Source: Marivirga arenosa
GTDB taxonomy: Bacteria > Bacteroidota > Bacteroidia > Cytophagales > Cyclobacteriaceae
Length of the DNA: 64,000 nucleotides
NCBI RefSeq assembly: GCF_030503895.2
Contig: NZ_CP129970.2
Coordinates: 3,023,001-3,087,000, forward strand
Direction of reading: 5' to 3'
Within the stretch, counting starts at the first letter, position 1. Each line of letters starts with the position of its first letter. Below the pieces are notes generated by a model that worked only from the letters and a program-made list of their open reading frames with translations, searched no databases and was not told the DNA's origin. A program made the translations under genes and the position numbers. Positions 36,048-44,801 of this stretch are shown in pieces.

Positions 36048-36524
36048 TTATAATGGAATAGCAGTGGTATCTGTGATTTTCTTCATAACAAAAGAACTTT
36101 GAATATTCGTTAAGTTCTGATTTGTGGATAGTTTATTGACAATGAAATCCTGAAAAGCGTTCATATCTTTTACTAGAATTTTAAGGTGATAATCGTATTG
36201 ACCTGCTAAGTGGTAACATTCTGTAACTTCGGGGATTTTAGAGATATGATCTTCAAATTGAGCTAGCTTGTCTTTAGTGTGTTTTTCTAAACGCAGCATA
36301 CATAATGCCATCAGCCCTTTACCAGTTTTATCTGCATCTATTAATGCTACATATTGCCTTATAACCTTCGTTTTCTCTAATCTTTTAACTCGCTCATAAA
36401 TAGGAGTGATAGTTAAGTCTAGTTTAGCAGCAAGTTCCTTATTGGTCATTCTTGCATTCTGTTGAAGCAGTTTTAAAATTTCTATATCTGTTCGATCCAG
36501 TCTTAGTGTAGAATTATTTTCCAT
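36048..36524 (-). CDS. Lrp/AsnC-family transcriptional regulator
   Basis: A 158-residue regulator with an N-terminal winged helix ('DIEILKLLQQNARMTNKELAAKLDLTITPIYERVKRLEK') and a C-terminal RAM (AsnC ligand) domain (about 70-150, 'VTECYHLAGQYDYHLKILVKD'). It is divergent from the PLP enzyme at 36649 across 124 bases, so it most likely controls that sulfur amino acid gene in response to an amino acid. The control role is inferred from position. Confidence 0.92.
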   Translation of the reverse strand: MENNSTLRLDRTDIEILKLLQQNARMTNKELAAKLDLTITPIYERVKRLEKTKVIRQYVALIDADKTGKGLMALCMLRLEKHTKDKLAQFEDHISKIPEVTECYHLAGQYDYHLKILVKDMNAFQDFIVNKLSTNQNLTNIQSSFVMKKITDTTAIPL

Positions 36525-36648
36525 TTATTGAGATTAAAAGATTGCTAAATAGATGATATTTCTTATTAAATGTAAAAAGTAGTTTTATTTTCTTCATTAT
36601 ATGAATCACAAGAACTATTTTCTAAATTTATAAAAAATATTAGAAATT

Positions 36649-37902
36649 ATGAACGAACATTCTTTTTCACCAGAAAGTCAGATGATGTCATTCGGCTATA
36701 AACCTGAATTGTCTGAAGGAGCAATCAAGTGTCCAATTTTTCAAACTTCAACTTTCGCCTTTAAGAAAGCGGAAGATGGTAAGGCATTTTTTGAGGTGGC
36801 TTACGGAAAAAGGGAGAAGACTGATGAGGAAGAGTTAGGTCTGATATACAGCAGATTAAATAATCCAAACCTACAAATCACAGAAGATAGACTGTGTTTA
36901 TGGGATGGAGCAGAAGACGCTGCTATTTTCGAAAGTGGAATGGGAGCAATTAGCAGTATGCTAATGGAATTCCTTAATCCTGGAGATGTTTTATTACATT
37001 CTGTACCAGTTTACGGTGGAACTGATCATTTTATTAATCATGTTTTACCGAAATGGGGCATTCATTCAATTGGTGTTAATCCATATCAAGATAAGGAAGA
37101 TGTCATGAAAGAAATTGAAGAGAGTGGTATGAAAGATAAAATCCGCTTTGTATATCTTGAAACTCCTGCAAATCCCACTAATGCGCTGGTTGATATCGGT
37201 ATGTTCCGAGAAATCGCAGATTCAATCAATACTCAGGAAGAGCCAATCTATATAGGGGTTGATAATACTTATATGGGCCCAATATGGCAGCATCCATTAA
37301 AATTAGGTGCAGATATGGTCATTTATTCTGCTACTAAATATATTGGAGGGCATAGTGATTTAGTAGCAGGAGCTTGTCTGGGTTCAGCTGATTTAATAAA
37401 AAGAGTTAAGGGTTTTAGAACCTTCATGGGTAACATGGCCGGACCTCACACTGGCTGGTTGTTGATGAGAAGTTTAGAGACTTTAAAAGTTAGAATGGAG
37501 AAGCAAGCGCAAAACGCTCAAGAAGTAGCTGCTTTTCTGAATTCACATCCTAAAGTTGAAAAAGTACATTATCTGGGTAATCTTAAACCTGAGGACGGTC
37601 GCCAGTATGATATATTTAAAAAGCAATGTACTTCAAACGGTGCTATGTTAGCGTTTGATATTCAAGGTGGTGAGAAAGAAGCTTTTAAATTCCTAAATAA
37701 TGTTAAGTTGATAAAACTTGCAGTTAGTTTAGGAAGCACCGAATCATTAGCGGAACATCCGGCAACCATGACGCATTCTGATGTGGATGAGGATTTGAGA
37801 AATAAAATTGGCATTACTTCAAGCCTTGTAAGAATTTCAGTAGGTGTGGAAGATGCTAAAGATTTAATTTGGGATATTGAACAAGCATTAGCACAAGTAT
37901 AA
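36649..37902 (+). CDS. Cys/Met metabolism PLP enzyme (cystathionine gamma-synthase / methionine gamma-lyase type)
   Basis: A 417-residue fold-type I PLP enzyme. K230 in 'YSATKYIGGHSD' is the PLP lysine. 'IFESGMGAISSML', 'VYGGTDHF', 'LETPANPT', 'GVDNTYMGP' and 'VSLGSTESLAEHPATMTH' are family blocks. The sequence could fit methionine gamma-lyase, cystathionine gamma-synthase or O-acylhomoserine sulfhydrylase; the residues I can see do not decide this. The divergent Lrp regulator suggests amino acid control. A terminator follows. Confidence 0.88.
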   Translation: MNEHSFSPESQMMSFGYKPELSEGAIKCPIFQTSTFAFKKAEDGKAFFEVAYGKREKTDEEELGLIYSRLNNPNLQITEDRLCLWDGAEDAAIFESGMGAISSMLMEFLNPGDVLLHSVPVYGGTDHFINHVLPKWGIHSIGVNPYQDKEDVMKEIEESGMKDKIRFVYLETPANPTNALVDIGMFREIADSINTQEEPIYIGVDNTYMGPIWQHPLKLGADMVIYSATKYIGGHSDLVAGACLGSADLIKRVKGFRTFMGNMAGPHTGWLLMRSLETLKVRMEKQAQNAQEVAAFLNSHPKVEKVHYLGNLKPEDGRQYDIFKKQCTSNGAMLAFDIQGGEKEAFKFLNNVKLIKLAVSLGSTESLAEHPATMTHSDVDEDLRNKIGITSSLVRISVGVEDAKDLIWDIEQALAQV

Positions 37903-37909
37903 TTTGCAT

Positions 37910-37944
37910 AGCCTAGGTTTATGTTTATAAATCTAGGCTTTTTC
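37910..37944 (+). terminator. Rho-independent terminator after the PLP enzyme gene
   Basis: AGCCTAG (37910-37916) pairs with CTAGGCT (37933-37939) around a loop with additional AT pairing; a T-run follows. Confidence 0.8.
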
Positions 37945-37976
37945 TTTCCATAGTTTTATTTTTAAAATATAACTCT

Positions 37977-37984
37977 TACCTTTG
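37977..37984 (+). promoter_or_regulatory. Possible -7 promoter element of the SulP gene
   Basis: TACCTTTG matches the TAnnTTTG element of the phylum, 59 bases before the SulP start codon. I see no good TTTG partner at the usual distance upstream. Confidence 0.35.
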
Positions 37985-38043
37985 CGCGCTTATTTGGAAG
38001 ACGGCTAAAGATAAATAATTGAAAAACAGCCAAAAATAAGCAA

Positions 38044-39570
38044 ATGAAGCAATATTTTAAATTATTTGATCTTACACAAAGAGTAGATTACAAAACAGAA
38101 GTGCTCTCAGGATTGACAGTAGCTATGGCACTAGTCCCAGAAGCAGTTGCTTTTGCTTTCGTAGCAGGTCTTTCCCCTCTTACTGGTTTATATGCTGCAT
38201 TTGTTATGGGCTTGGTTACTGCTATTTTAGGTGGTAGGCCAGGAATGATATCAGGTGCAACTGGTGCAATTGCAGTAGTCATAGTTTCATTGGCTCAACA
38301 ACATGGTGTTGAATATGTGTTGGCAGCAGTGATTTTATCTGGATTAATTCAAGTACTGGCTGGTGTGCTAAAGCTAGGTAAATTTATGCGCTTAGTGCCT
38401 CATCCAGTAATATTCGGATTTGTGAATGGTTTAGCAGTTATTATTTTCACGTCTCAATTGGCTCAATTTAAGGATGGGTCCGGTAATTGGTTAAGTGGAG
38501 AGCCTCTTTATATATTATTGGCTTTAGTTTTGGCAACAATGTTAATCGTTTGGGGCTTACCTAAAATAACAAAAGCGATTCCTTCTTCATTAGCTGCTAT
38601 TTTAGTGATTTTTGGAGTAGTTTTCTTTTTCGATATAGATACGAGAACTGTAGGGGATGTTGCTTCAATTAAAGGTACTTTTCCGCCATTTCATATCCCT
38701 AGCGTCCCTCTTAAATGGGAAACTTTAATGATTATCTTACCATACTCAGCAATTATGGCAGCGGTAGGTTTAATTGAAAGTTTGCTTACCCTCAATATTG
38801 TAGATGAGATTACTGAAAGTAGAGGTAGAGGAAATAAAGAAGCAGTAGCTCAAGGTACAGCTAATATCTTATCTGGCTTGTTTTCAGGTATGGGAGGATG
38901 TGCCATGTTAGGACAAAGCCTTATTAATATTTCGAACGGTGCAAGGGCTAGATTATCAGGAATCGTTGCTGCAATTATGCTATTGGTGTTTATCATGTTT
39001 GGTTCATCTTATATTGAACTTGTACCCATGGCAGCCTTAACAGGGCTTATGATCATGGTTTCTATTGGTACTTTCGAATGGGCAAGTTTGAAAACCATTA
39101 ATAAGATGCCAAAGTCAGATATTTTGGTAATGGTATTGGTAACTCTTGTGACGATTGTATTGCATAATTTGGCACTAGCCGTAATAGTGGGAGTGATCAT
39201 TGCTGCATTAGTTTTTGCCTGGGATAATGCCAAAAGAATTAGAGCTAGAAAAAGTATAGATCAAGAGGGTATAAAGCATTATGAGATTTATGGCCCATTA
39301 TTTTTCGGATCTACAGCCGCATTCAATGAGAAATTTGATGTGATGAATGATCCTGAAGAAGTGATTATTGACTTTGCGGAAAGTAGAGTGGTAGATATGT
39401 CTGCAATTGAGGCTTTAAATAAAATTACTGAAAGATATTTAAAGGTTGGAAAGAAGGTTCACCTTAAGCATTTAAGCCCTGATTGTAGAAGACTTCTTCA
39501 AAATGCAGATAAAATTATAGATGTTAATGTTATAGAAGACCCTAGTTACAAACTAGCGGTTGATAAATAG
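38044..39570 (+). CDS. SulP-family anion transporter with STAS domain
   Basis: A 508-residue inner-membrane carrier. The N-terminal sulfate transporter signature 'TVAMALVPEAVAFAFVAGLSPLTGLYAAF' and 'GATGAIAVVI' are clear. A core of about 10-14 membrane helices runs to about residue 395. A C-terminal STAS domain lies at about 410-505 ('HYEIYGPLFFGSTAAF', 'VIIDFAESRVVDMSAIEAL'). The family carries sulfate, bicarbonate or other anions; which one is transported here is not visible. The gene is single, between two terminators. Confidence 0.94.
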   Translation: MKQYFKLFDLTQRVDYKTEVLSGLTVAMALVPEAVAFAFVAGLSPLTGLYAAFVMGLVTAILGGRPGMISGATGAIAVVIVSLAQQHGVEYVLAAVILSGLIQVLAGVLKLGKFMRLVPHPVIFGFVNGLAVIIFTSQLAQFKDGSGNWLSGEPLYILLALVLATMLIVWGLPKITKAIPSSLAAILVIFGVVFFFDIDTRTVGDVASIKGTFPPFHIPSVPLKWETLMIILPYSAIMAAVGLIESLLTLNIVDEITESRGRGNKEAVAQGTANILSGLFSGMGGCAMLGQSLINISNGARARLSGIVAAIMLLVFIMFGSSYIELVPMAALTGLMIMVSIGTFEWASLKTINKMPKSDILVMVLVTLVTIVLHNLALAVIVGVIIAALVFAWDNAKRIRARKSIDQEGIKHYEIYGPLFFGSTAAFNEKFDVMNDPEEVIIDFAESRVVDMSAIEALNKITERYLKVGKKVHLKHLSPDCRRLLQNADKIIDVNVIEDPSYKLAVDK

Positions 39571-39609
39571 ATTTTAGTTTTTCATAGTGAGTAGTTTTGG
39601 TTTAGGTTA

Positions 39610-39645
39610 GAAAGCCGGGAGTAGTGACCCGGCTTTTCTTTTTTT
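39610..39645 (+). terminator. Rho-independent terminator after the SulP gene
   Basis: AAAGCCGGG (39611-39619) pairs with CCCGGCTTT (39628-39636) around an 8-base loop and is followed by a T-rich run. Confidence 0.88.
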
Positions 39646-39744
39646 ATCTAATTAAGTCGATCAAATATATCCTTTCGCTGTAACAAGTGTTACCTCAGCT
39701 GATAGAATAAATGGCTATTTTTATAGGAATAAACTTAAAAAGTC

Positions 39745-40389
39745 ATGAAAACATCAGCTTTAATCATTCTAATTTTTTCACCCTTTATCATATTGTCTTG
39801 TGATCCGTTGAATGATAATATTAGCCCTAAATTGGACAATAAATTGACTATGATAAGTAGTTTTCCTCTAGAGCCATTAAGTGAACAAGAAATTTCTTCC
39901 ATTTACTTTATGAGAGAGGAAGAAAAACTAGCCAGAGATGTCTATGGTTTTTTATATGATAAGTATTCTGTTATAGTATTCAATAATATTTCTGAAAGCG
40001 AGCAAAGTCACATGGATGCAGTTTTACAGTTAATCAATAGATATGATTTGAGTGATCCTGCTGAAGATACCCATTTCGGAGAGTTTCAAAATGCTGAACT
40101 ACAACAGCTTTACGATGATTTAATCTCTCAAGGTTCTGATAATATTATAGAAGCATTAAAGGTAGGGGCTGTAATTGAAGAAATTGATATTATAGATATT
40201 CAAAATGATTTGGATACTTCTATCGACAATCAAGATATTAATTATGTTTATGAGAATTTATTAAAAGGATCTAGAAATCACCTTCGTGCTTTTGTTAAGA
40301 ATTTGTCAAATCGAGGCATAATTTATAATCCGGAATACTTAAGCCAAGAATTATATAATTCGATTATAAATTCCGAAAAGGAAAACTAA
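39745..40389 (+). CDS. DUF2202 ferritin-like lipoprotein
   Basis: A 214-residue protein with a lipoprotein signal and lipobox Cys19 ('IILSC'). The rest has the DUF2202 pattern: 'EEEKLARDVYGFLYDKY', 'SESEQSHMDAVLQLINRY' and 'LLKGSRNHLRAFVKNL'. That family has a ferritin-like four-helix fold, whose glutamate and histidine residues may bind metal. It is probably anchored in the outer membrane or periplasm. A cytochrome c lipoprotein gene follows after 31 bases and is likely in the same transcript. Confidence 0.87.
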   Translation: MKTSALIILIFSPFIILSCDPLNDNISPKLDNKLTMISSFPLEPLSEQEISSIYFMREEEKLARDVYGFLYDKYSVIVFNNISESEQSHMDAVLQLINRYDLSDPAEDTHFGEFQNAELQQLYDDLISQGSDNIIEALKVGAVIEEIDIIDIQNDLDTSIDNQDINYVYENLLKGSRNHLRAFVKNLSNRGIIYNPEYLSQELYNSIINSEKEN

Positions 40390-40420
40390 TAATAAATTTA
40401 TTTTAAGAATAGATAAAAAT

Positions 40421-40888
40421 ATGAATAATAGAATAATATTAAGCGGAATATTACCACTAACAATTGCTTTAACATTTTTTGGCTGTCAAAATAATAAGTC
40501 AAATAGTTCTACTGAATCTCAAAAAACTGATTTGGCCTCTAACTCAATCATTTCTCAAAATGGTGCCCAATTAATAAGCAGTAATTGTTATGTATGTCAT
40601 AATCCAAATAGTAATTCACATGAAGAAATAATAGCACCACCACTTGCAGGAATTAAAGAAAGGTATTTGAAAGCTTCAGCTGATAGAGATGATTTTATAA
40701 ATAAAATGACTTCTTTTGCTTATAATCCTTCAAAAGACAAAGCTGTAATGAAAGGGCCAGTAAAACGATTTGGTTTAATGCCAAAAACTGCATTGTCAGA
40801 AGGTGAAATAAAGGCTATAGTAGAGTATATACATGATAATGATATTCCAGCGCCCAAATGGTTTGCGGAACACAAGAAGAAACATTAG
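40421..40888 (+). CDS. Cytochrome c family lipoprotein
   Basis: A 155-residue protein with a lipobox Cys22 ('TFFGC'). A single heme-binding motif C-x-x-C-H lies at residues 56-60 ('NCYVCH'), with a likely axial Met120 in 'RFGLMPKTALS'. The closing 'EIKAIVEYIHD' helix completes a class I cytochrome c fold. It is a periplasmic or envelope-bound electron carrier. It follows the DUF2202 lipoprotein gene and may act with it in a redox or metal process. This pairing is inference. Confidence 0.88.
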   Translation: MNNRIILSGILPLTIALTFFGCQNNKSNSSTESQKTDLASNSIISQNGAQLISSNCYVCHNPNSNSHEEIIAPPLAGIKERYLKASADRDDFINKMTSFAYNPSKDKAVMKGPVKRFGLMPKTALSEGEIKAIVEYIHDNDIPAPKWFAEHKKKH

Positions 40889-41272
40889 GTATCTTTTACT
40901 AAGCTAAACCCTCCAAGTTGATTATTCTGAGGTAATATTTTATTAAAATACTTTTATTTCCCTTTTTGATAATTGTTACTAAATCTTACTATATGTTATT
41001 TAAAACCCTTCTCTAATACCCTAATAGTTACTTCATTTTGCACTTTACTTTTAAAATTTATAAAATATTGATGTACTGTTTTTTCATATTTCGATGAACT
41101 GAAAGAATTAGATGTCTAAAACAAATATTTAATATATAAATTTGGTGTATAGAAATCAAAACCTGAAATCACTTATCCTAATTAAGCATTCATGATTTTG
41201 ATTTAGTTAATTCTCGTTGAAATTTAGATTTAAAATATAATAGGGGCTGAGTCTAATTTTCAATTCTTCAAT
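40889..41272. other. Gene-free AT-rich gap of 384 bases
   Basis: No open frame of note, no strong hairpin and no clear terminator is seen. A TAAATTTG at 41139-41146 resembles the -7 promoter element of the phylum but has no TTTG partner upstream. The 5' leader of the secreted-protein pair at 41273 presumably lies here. Confidence 0.5.
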
Positions 41273-41758
41273 ATGAATCGTATGACATTCAAAGGTTTAA
41301 TAATTGCCCTGATTATAGCTGTTATAAGCTGTTCAAATTTAAAAGCACAGGAAAGTGTAAACACTGCAGCTTTTGAAGCTGTAGGGAGTGGAGGTTCAGT
41401 TAGCGCCTCTATCGGCCAAGTGATATATACTTCAGTAAGTTCTTCTCATGGAATCCTATCTTCTGGAGTGCAACAGCCTGTAATTACAGAAGTTGTTTCT
41501 GGGTTAAGAAATCAAAATATCAAGATAGAATCAAAAATTTACCCAAACCCAACCTCAAATGAATTGAAATTGGAAGTAAAAGGCATTGGCAGTTATTTAT
41601 ACCAATTATTTGATGCAAATGGAAATATCCTAAAATCACATATAGTAGAAACACCGGAAACTGTGATTGATATACGAGAGCTTCCTGCAGCTATTTATTT
41701 TATTAATGTTAACAGTAAAGGTAAAGTTCTTAAATCATTTAAAGTATTAAAGCAATAA
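41273..41758 (+). CDS. Small secreted protein with type IX (Por) sorting domain
   Basis: A 161-residue protein with a signal peptide (about 1-25, ending 'LKAQ'). The mature start 'SVNTAAFEAVGSGGSVSASIGQV' and 'GVQQPVITE' is a pattern seen before Por sorting domains. Residues about 88-161 are a type A sorting domain ('KIYPNPTSNELKLEV', 'LPAAIYFINV', 'KSFKVLKQ'). It is therefore exported and fixed to the outer surface by the type IX system. The next gene follows after 25 bases and is probably co-transcribed and functionally linked. Confidence 0.88.
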   Translation: MNRMTFKGLIIALIIAVISCSNLKAQESVNTAAFEAVGSGGSVSASIGQVIYTSVSSSHGILSSGVQQPVITEVVSGLRNQNIKIESKIYPNPTSNELKLEVKGIGSYLYQLFDANGNILKSHIVETPETVIDIRELPAAIYFINVNSKGKVLKSFKVLKQ

Positions 41759-41783
41759 AAGAAAAGAGGAAGGGAAATATATT

Positions 41784-42962
41784 ATGAAAAAGTTATTATT
41801 AATTCAATCAATATTTTTCATCGCGCTAACGTCATACGCACAGAGTCCTGAAAAATTTAGTTACCAAGCTGTAATTAGAAATGCCGATGGTAAAGTGCTT
41901 AATCAACAAAATGTGGCAATGCAAATTAGTATTATTCAAAACTCTGTAAATGGAGGTGCTGTTTATTCTGAGACACACAGATCAAATACTAATGCAAATG
42001 GATTATTAAGCATAATAATAGGAGAGGGGGAAGTTGTATCAGGTGATTTTTCTGTTATAGATTGGAGTGAAGGGCCTTATTTTATTAAAAGTGAAACAGA
42101 TCCACAAGGTGGAAGTAACTATACCATAGTAAGTACTAGTCAACTATTAAGTGTGCCTTACGCGCTTCATGCCAATACCGCAGATGAATTGACTTTTAAT
42201 GTTGTGACCGAAGAATCAGATCCTATTTTTCAATCCTCATTGGCATCTGGAATTACAGAAGCGGATACTGCATTTTGGAATACTCATACTGAGGATACTA
42301 AATTAACTAGTGATGAAATTGCTGAATTTGGATTTGTTACAGGACCTCACACAGACTCAACTGATATTGCTAATTATGGATATGTGGCTGGTCCACAACT
42401 TGATTCAACAGCCATTGCAAATATGGGTTTTGCAACTACAGCAACAGACAATATTTACGAAGTAGGGGATTTAGCGCAGGGAGGAGTTGTTTTTTGGGTC
42501 GATGCTACCGGAACACATGGCTTAGTTTGCGCAATATCTGATCAGAGTGCTGGTATTAGATGGCATGCTGGAACAAAAGGCAGTACTCAAGCAAAAGGTG
42601 ATGGCATTTATGCGGGAAAATCAAATACTGCTATTGCGATAAGTTCACATGTAGCAATAGGAGATGATGGTGAAACTTATGCAGCAAGAATATGTAATGA
42701 ATTAGTTGTCACAGAAAATGGGGTTGATTACGGAGACTGGTATCTTCCTTCAATGGTTGAATTAGGCATTATGTATAATAATAAAGAGCTAATTAATTCC
42801 TCAGCTGTAAGTGCAGGAGGGAATGCATTTGCTTCTGATTTTTATTGGAGTTCTACCGAAATTAATGCAAATAATGCTGAAGCTATGCAGTTTAATGCAG
42901 GGGTTCAATTAGGTTTTGGAAAACAAGTCCCAAGAAATGTAAGAGCTATTCGATCATTTTAA
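41784..42962 (+). CDS. Secreted repeat protein with C-terminal Lcl (DUF1566-like) domain
   Basis: A 392-residue protein with a signal peptide (about 1-20). Residues 24-135 form the 'FSYQAVIRNADGKVL' beta domain common in Bacteroidota surface proteins. Residues 179-219 hold three copies of a 16-residue repeat, 'IANYGYVAGPQLDST' type, starting at I179, I195 and I211. The C-terminal domain, about 225-392 ('QGGVVFWVD', 'DWYLPSMVEL', 'FYWSST', 'NVRAIRSF'), is DUF1566/Lcl-like, found in adhesins. No Por sorting tail is present. The preceding 161-residue protein might supply surface fixing. A GA-rich stretch upstream of the start is poorly spaced for a ribosome site. Confidence 0.85.
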   Translation: MKKLLLIQSIFFIALTSYAQSPEKFSYQAVIRNADGKVLNQQNVAMQISIIQNSVNGGAVYSETHRSNTNANGLLSIIIGEGEVVSGDFSVIDWSEGPYFIKSETDPQGGSNYTIVSTSQLLSVPYALHANTADELTFNVVTEESDPIFQSSLASGITEADTAFWNTHTEDTKLTSDEIAEFGFVTGPHTDSTDIANYGYVAGPQLDSTAIANMGFATTATDNIYEVGDLAQGGVVFWVDATGTHGLVCAISDQSAGIRWHAGTKGSTQAKGDGIYAGKSNTAIAISSHVAIGDDGETYAARICNELVVTENGVDYGDWYLPSMVELGIMYNNKELINSSAVSAGGNAFASDFYWSSTEINANNAEAMQFNAGVQLGFGKQVPRNVRAIRSF

Positions 42963-43016
42963 TCTTAATAGTATTTTGAATCCTTTTAAGAAGTAATTTC
43001 TTCTTATGAATTGTTC

Positions 43017-43024
43017 TATATTTG
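43017..43024 (+). promoter_or_regulatory. -7 promoter element of the cobalamin adenosyltransferase gene
   Basis: TATATTTG fits the TAnnTTTG element and lies 24 bases before the start codon. A good -33 TTTG partner is not seen. Confidence 0.45.
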
Positions 43025-43048
43025 CACTTCGACTAATGAATCATTTCT

Positions 43049-43597
43049 ATGAAGATATATACTAAAGGAGGAGATAAAGGTAAAACATCATTATTGGGAG
43101 GTTCCAGAGTATCAAAAGCGCATATAAGAATTGATGCTTATGGCAATGTAGATGAACTAAATTCTTGGATTGGTTTATTGAGAGATCATAAAGAGAATGT
43201 ATCTCGAAATCTTTTGTTAATTGAAATTCAAGATAGATTATTTACTATTGGTTCTCAACTTGCAAAGGAACCAGGAGAAAGCAAATTTCCCATTCCAGAT
43301 ATTTCTGAGAGCGATGTAGATAGACTTGAAAAAGTAATTGATGAAATGAACGATCAGTTGCCACCAATGAAAAATTTCATCTTACCAGGTGGACATCAGT
43401 TAGTATCTTACGCCCACATTGCCAGAACGGTTTGTAGAAGAGCAGAAAGGGGAATAGTAACTCTCAAGGAGCATGAAGAAGTCAATGATTTGATAATCAC
43501 ATATTTAAATAGATTGTCAGATTATTTATTCATGTTATCACGGAAATTAACCCAAGAATTAAAGGTAGATGAAGTACCATGGGTACCTAAAAAGTAA
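43049..43597 (+). CDS. Cob(I)alamin adenosyltransferase, PduO/MMAB type
   Basis: Makes adenosylcobalamin from ATP and cob(I)alamin. The ATP-binding start 'YTKGGDKGKTSLLGG' and the later blocks 'DAYGNVDELNSWIG', 'FILPGGH', 'ARTVCRRAER' and 'YLNRLSDYLFMLSRKL' are all typical of the PduO N-terminal family. The length (182 residues) is full. It stands alone, so the coenzyme probably serves B12-dependent enzymes elsewhere in the genome. The ilvE gene follows after 57 bases and may be read from the same or its own promoter. Confidence 0.95.
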   Translation: MKIYTKGGDKGKTSLLGGSRVSKAHIRIDAYGNVDELNSWIGLLRDHKENVSRNLLLIEIQDRLFTIGSQLAKEPGESKFPIPDISESDVDRLEKVIDEMNDQLPPMKNFILPGGHQLVSYAHIARTVCRRAERGIVTLKEHEEVNDLIITYLNRLSDYLFMLSRKLTQELKVDEVPWVPKK

Positions 43598-43654
43598 TTG
43601 GAAATTTGACCTTTTTTTTGTATTTTCGTGCAATTTTAATTTAAACCGACCATC

Positions 43655-44719
43655 ATGATAGATACTTTAGATATTTCCATTCAAAAAGTTCAAAATTCAC
43701 GCATCAATGAGGTTGATTTTGACAATATTCCTTTCGGAAAAGTTTATTCTGACCATATGTTCATTGCGGACTATGAAGATGGTCAATGGAGTGATTTACG
43801 TATAGTGCCTTATGAGAATCTTTCTCTAGCACCAGCGTCAAGTGTTATTCACTATGGTCAATCTGTTTTTGAAGGTTTAAAAGCTTACAAAAACAATAAA
43901 GGAGAAGCAGTGGTGTTTCGACCTGAAGCCAATGCTAAAAGATTGAACAAATCAGCTGAAAGAATGTGCATTCCGGAAGTTCCTGAAGAGCTTTTCATAA
44001 CAGCTATGACGGAATTGTTAAATCTTGATAAGGATTGGATTCCTAATAAGGAAAACACTGCCTTATACATCAGACCATTCGTTTTTGCAATGGATGATTA
44101 TATAGGAATTAAGCCTTCTGAGAAGTACAGATTTATGATTATTACATGCCCTGTTGGAGCTTACTATAGTGAACCTGTAAAAGTTAAGATTGAAACTGAG
44201 TTTACTAGAGCTGCTAAAGGTGGAACAGGATATGCAAAAGCTGCTGGTAATTATGCAGGTTCTTTATATCCTGCAAAATTAGCTCAGAAACAGGGGTATC
44301 ATCAATTAATCTGGACCGATGCAAAAGAGCATGCCTACATAGAGGAATCAGGTACCATGAATATCATGTTCGTGATTAATGATACTTTAATTACGCCAGA
44401 AGCAAGTTCAACTATCCTTAGAGGTATCACCAGAGATTCTGTTCTCACAGTGGCAAGAGATTGGGGAATGAAAGTGGAAGAGAGAAGAGTTAGTGTTGAT
44501 GAAGTGATTGAGGCGGCCAAGAATGGTACGCTACAAGATGCTTTCGGAGCGGGAACAGCGGCTACAATCGCACATATTGCACTTATCGGCCATGATGGAG
44601 TAGATTATACTTTGCCTCCGATCGAAGAAAGAAAGTTCTCAAATAAAGTATTGAAAGCGCTTGATGCTATAAAATTAGGTGAAGCTGAAGATAAGCATGA
44701 CTGGATTTTTAAGCTTTAA
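43655..44719 (+). CDS. ilvE: Branched-chain amino acid aminotransferase
   Basis: Transfers an amino group between glutamate and Val, Leu or Ile 2-oxo acids. This is the ~355-residue type (class IV PLP). Lys195 in 'GYAKAAGNYAGSLYPA' is the PLP lysine. 'HYGQSVFEGLKAYK', 'FRPEANAKRLN', 'YIEESGTMNIMFV' and 'STILRGITRDSVL' are family blocks. The terminal 'FGAGTAATIAHI' completes the family pattern. A terminator separates it from prfB. Confidence 0.95.
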   Translation: MIDTLDISIQKVQNSRINEVDFDNIPFGKVYSDHMFIADYEDGQWSDLRIVPYENLSLAPASSVIHYGQSVFEGLKAYKNNKGEAVVFRPEANAKRLNKSAERMCIPEVPEELFITAMTELLNLDKDWIPNKENTALYIRPFVFAMDDYIGIKPSEKYRFMIITCPVGAYYSEPVKVKIETEFTRAAKGGTGYAKAAGNYAGSLYPAKLAQKQGYHQLIWTDAKEHAYIEESGTMNIMFVINDTLITPEASSTILRGITRDSVLTVARDWGMKVEERRVSVDEVIEAAKNGTLQDAFGAGTAATIAHIALIGHDGVDYTLPPIEERKFSNKVLKALDAIKLGEAEDKHDWIFKL

Positions 44720-44741
44720 AGCAACATAATTATATTGAACT

Positions 44742-44773
44742 TGCCGTATGATGTGAATTATACGGCATTTTTT
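44742..44773 (+). terminator. Rho-independent terminator between ilvE and prfB
   Basis: TGCCGTAT (44742-44749) pairs with ATACGGCA (44760-44767) around a 10-base loop; six T follow. Confidence 0.85.
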
Positions 44774-44801
44774 ATTTTAAAAAATTAAATAATCTGTCTT
44801 T

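Noticed and set aside
40889-41272. Possible small RNA or gene in the 384-base gap.
   Set aside because: No convincing hairpin, promoter pair or open frame was found.
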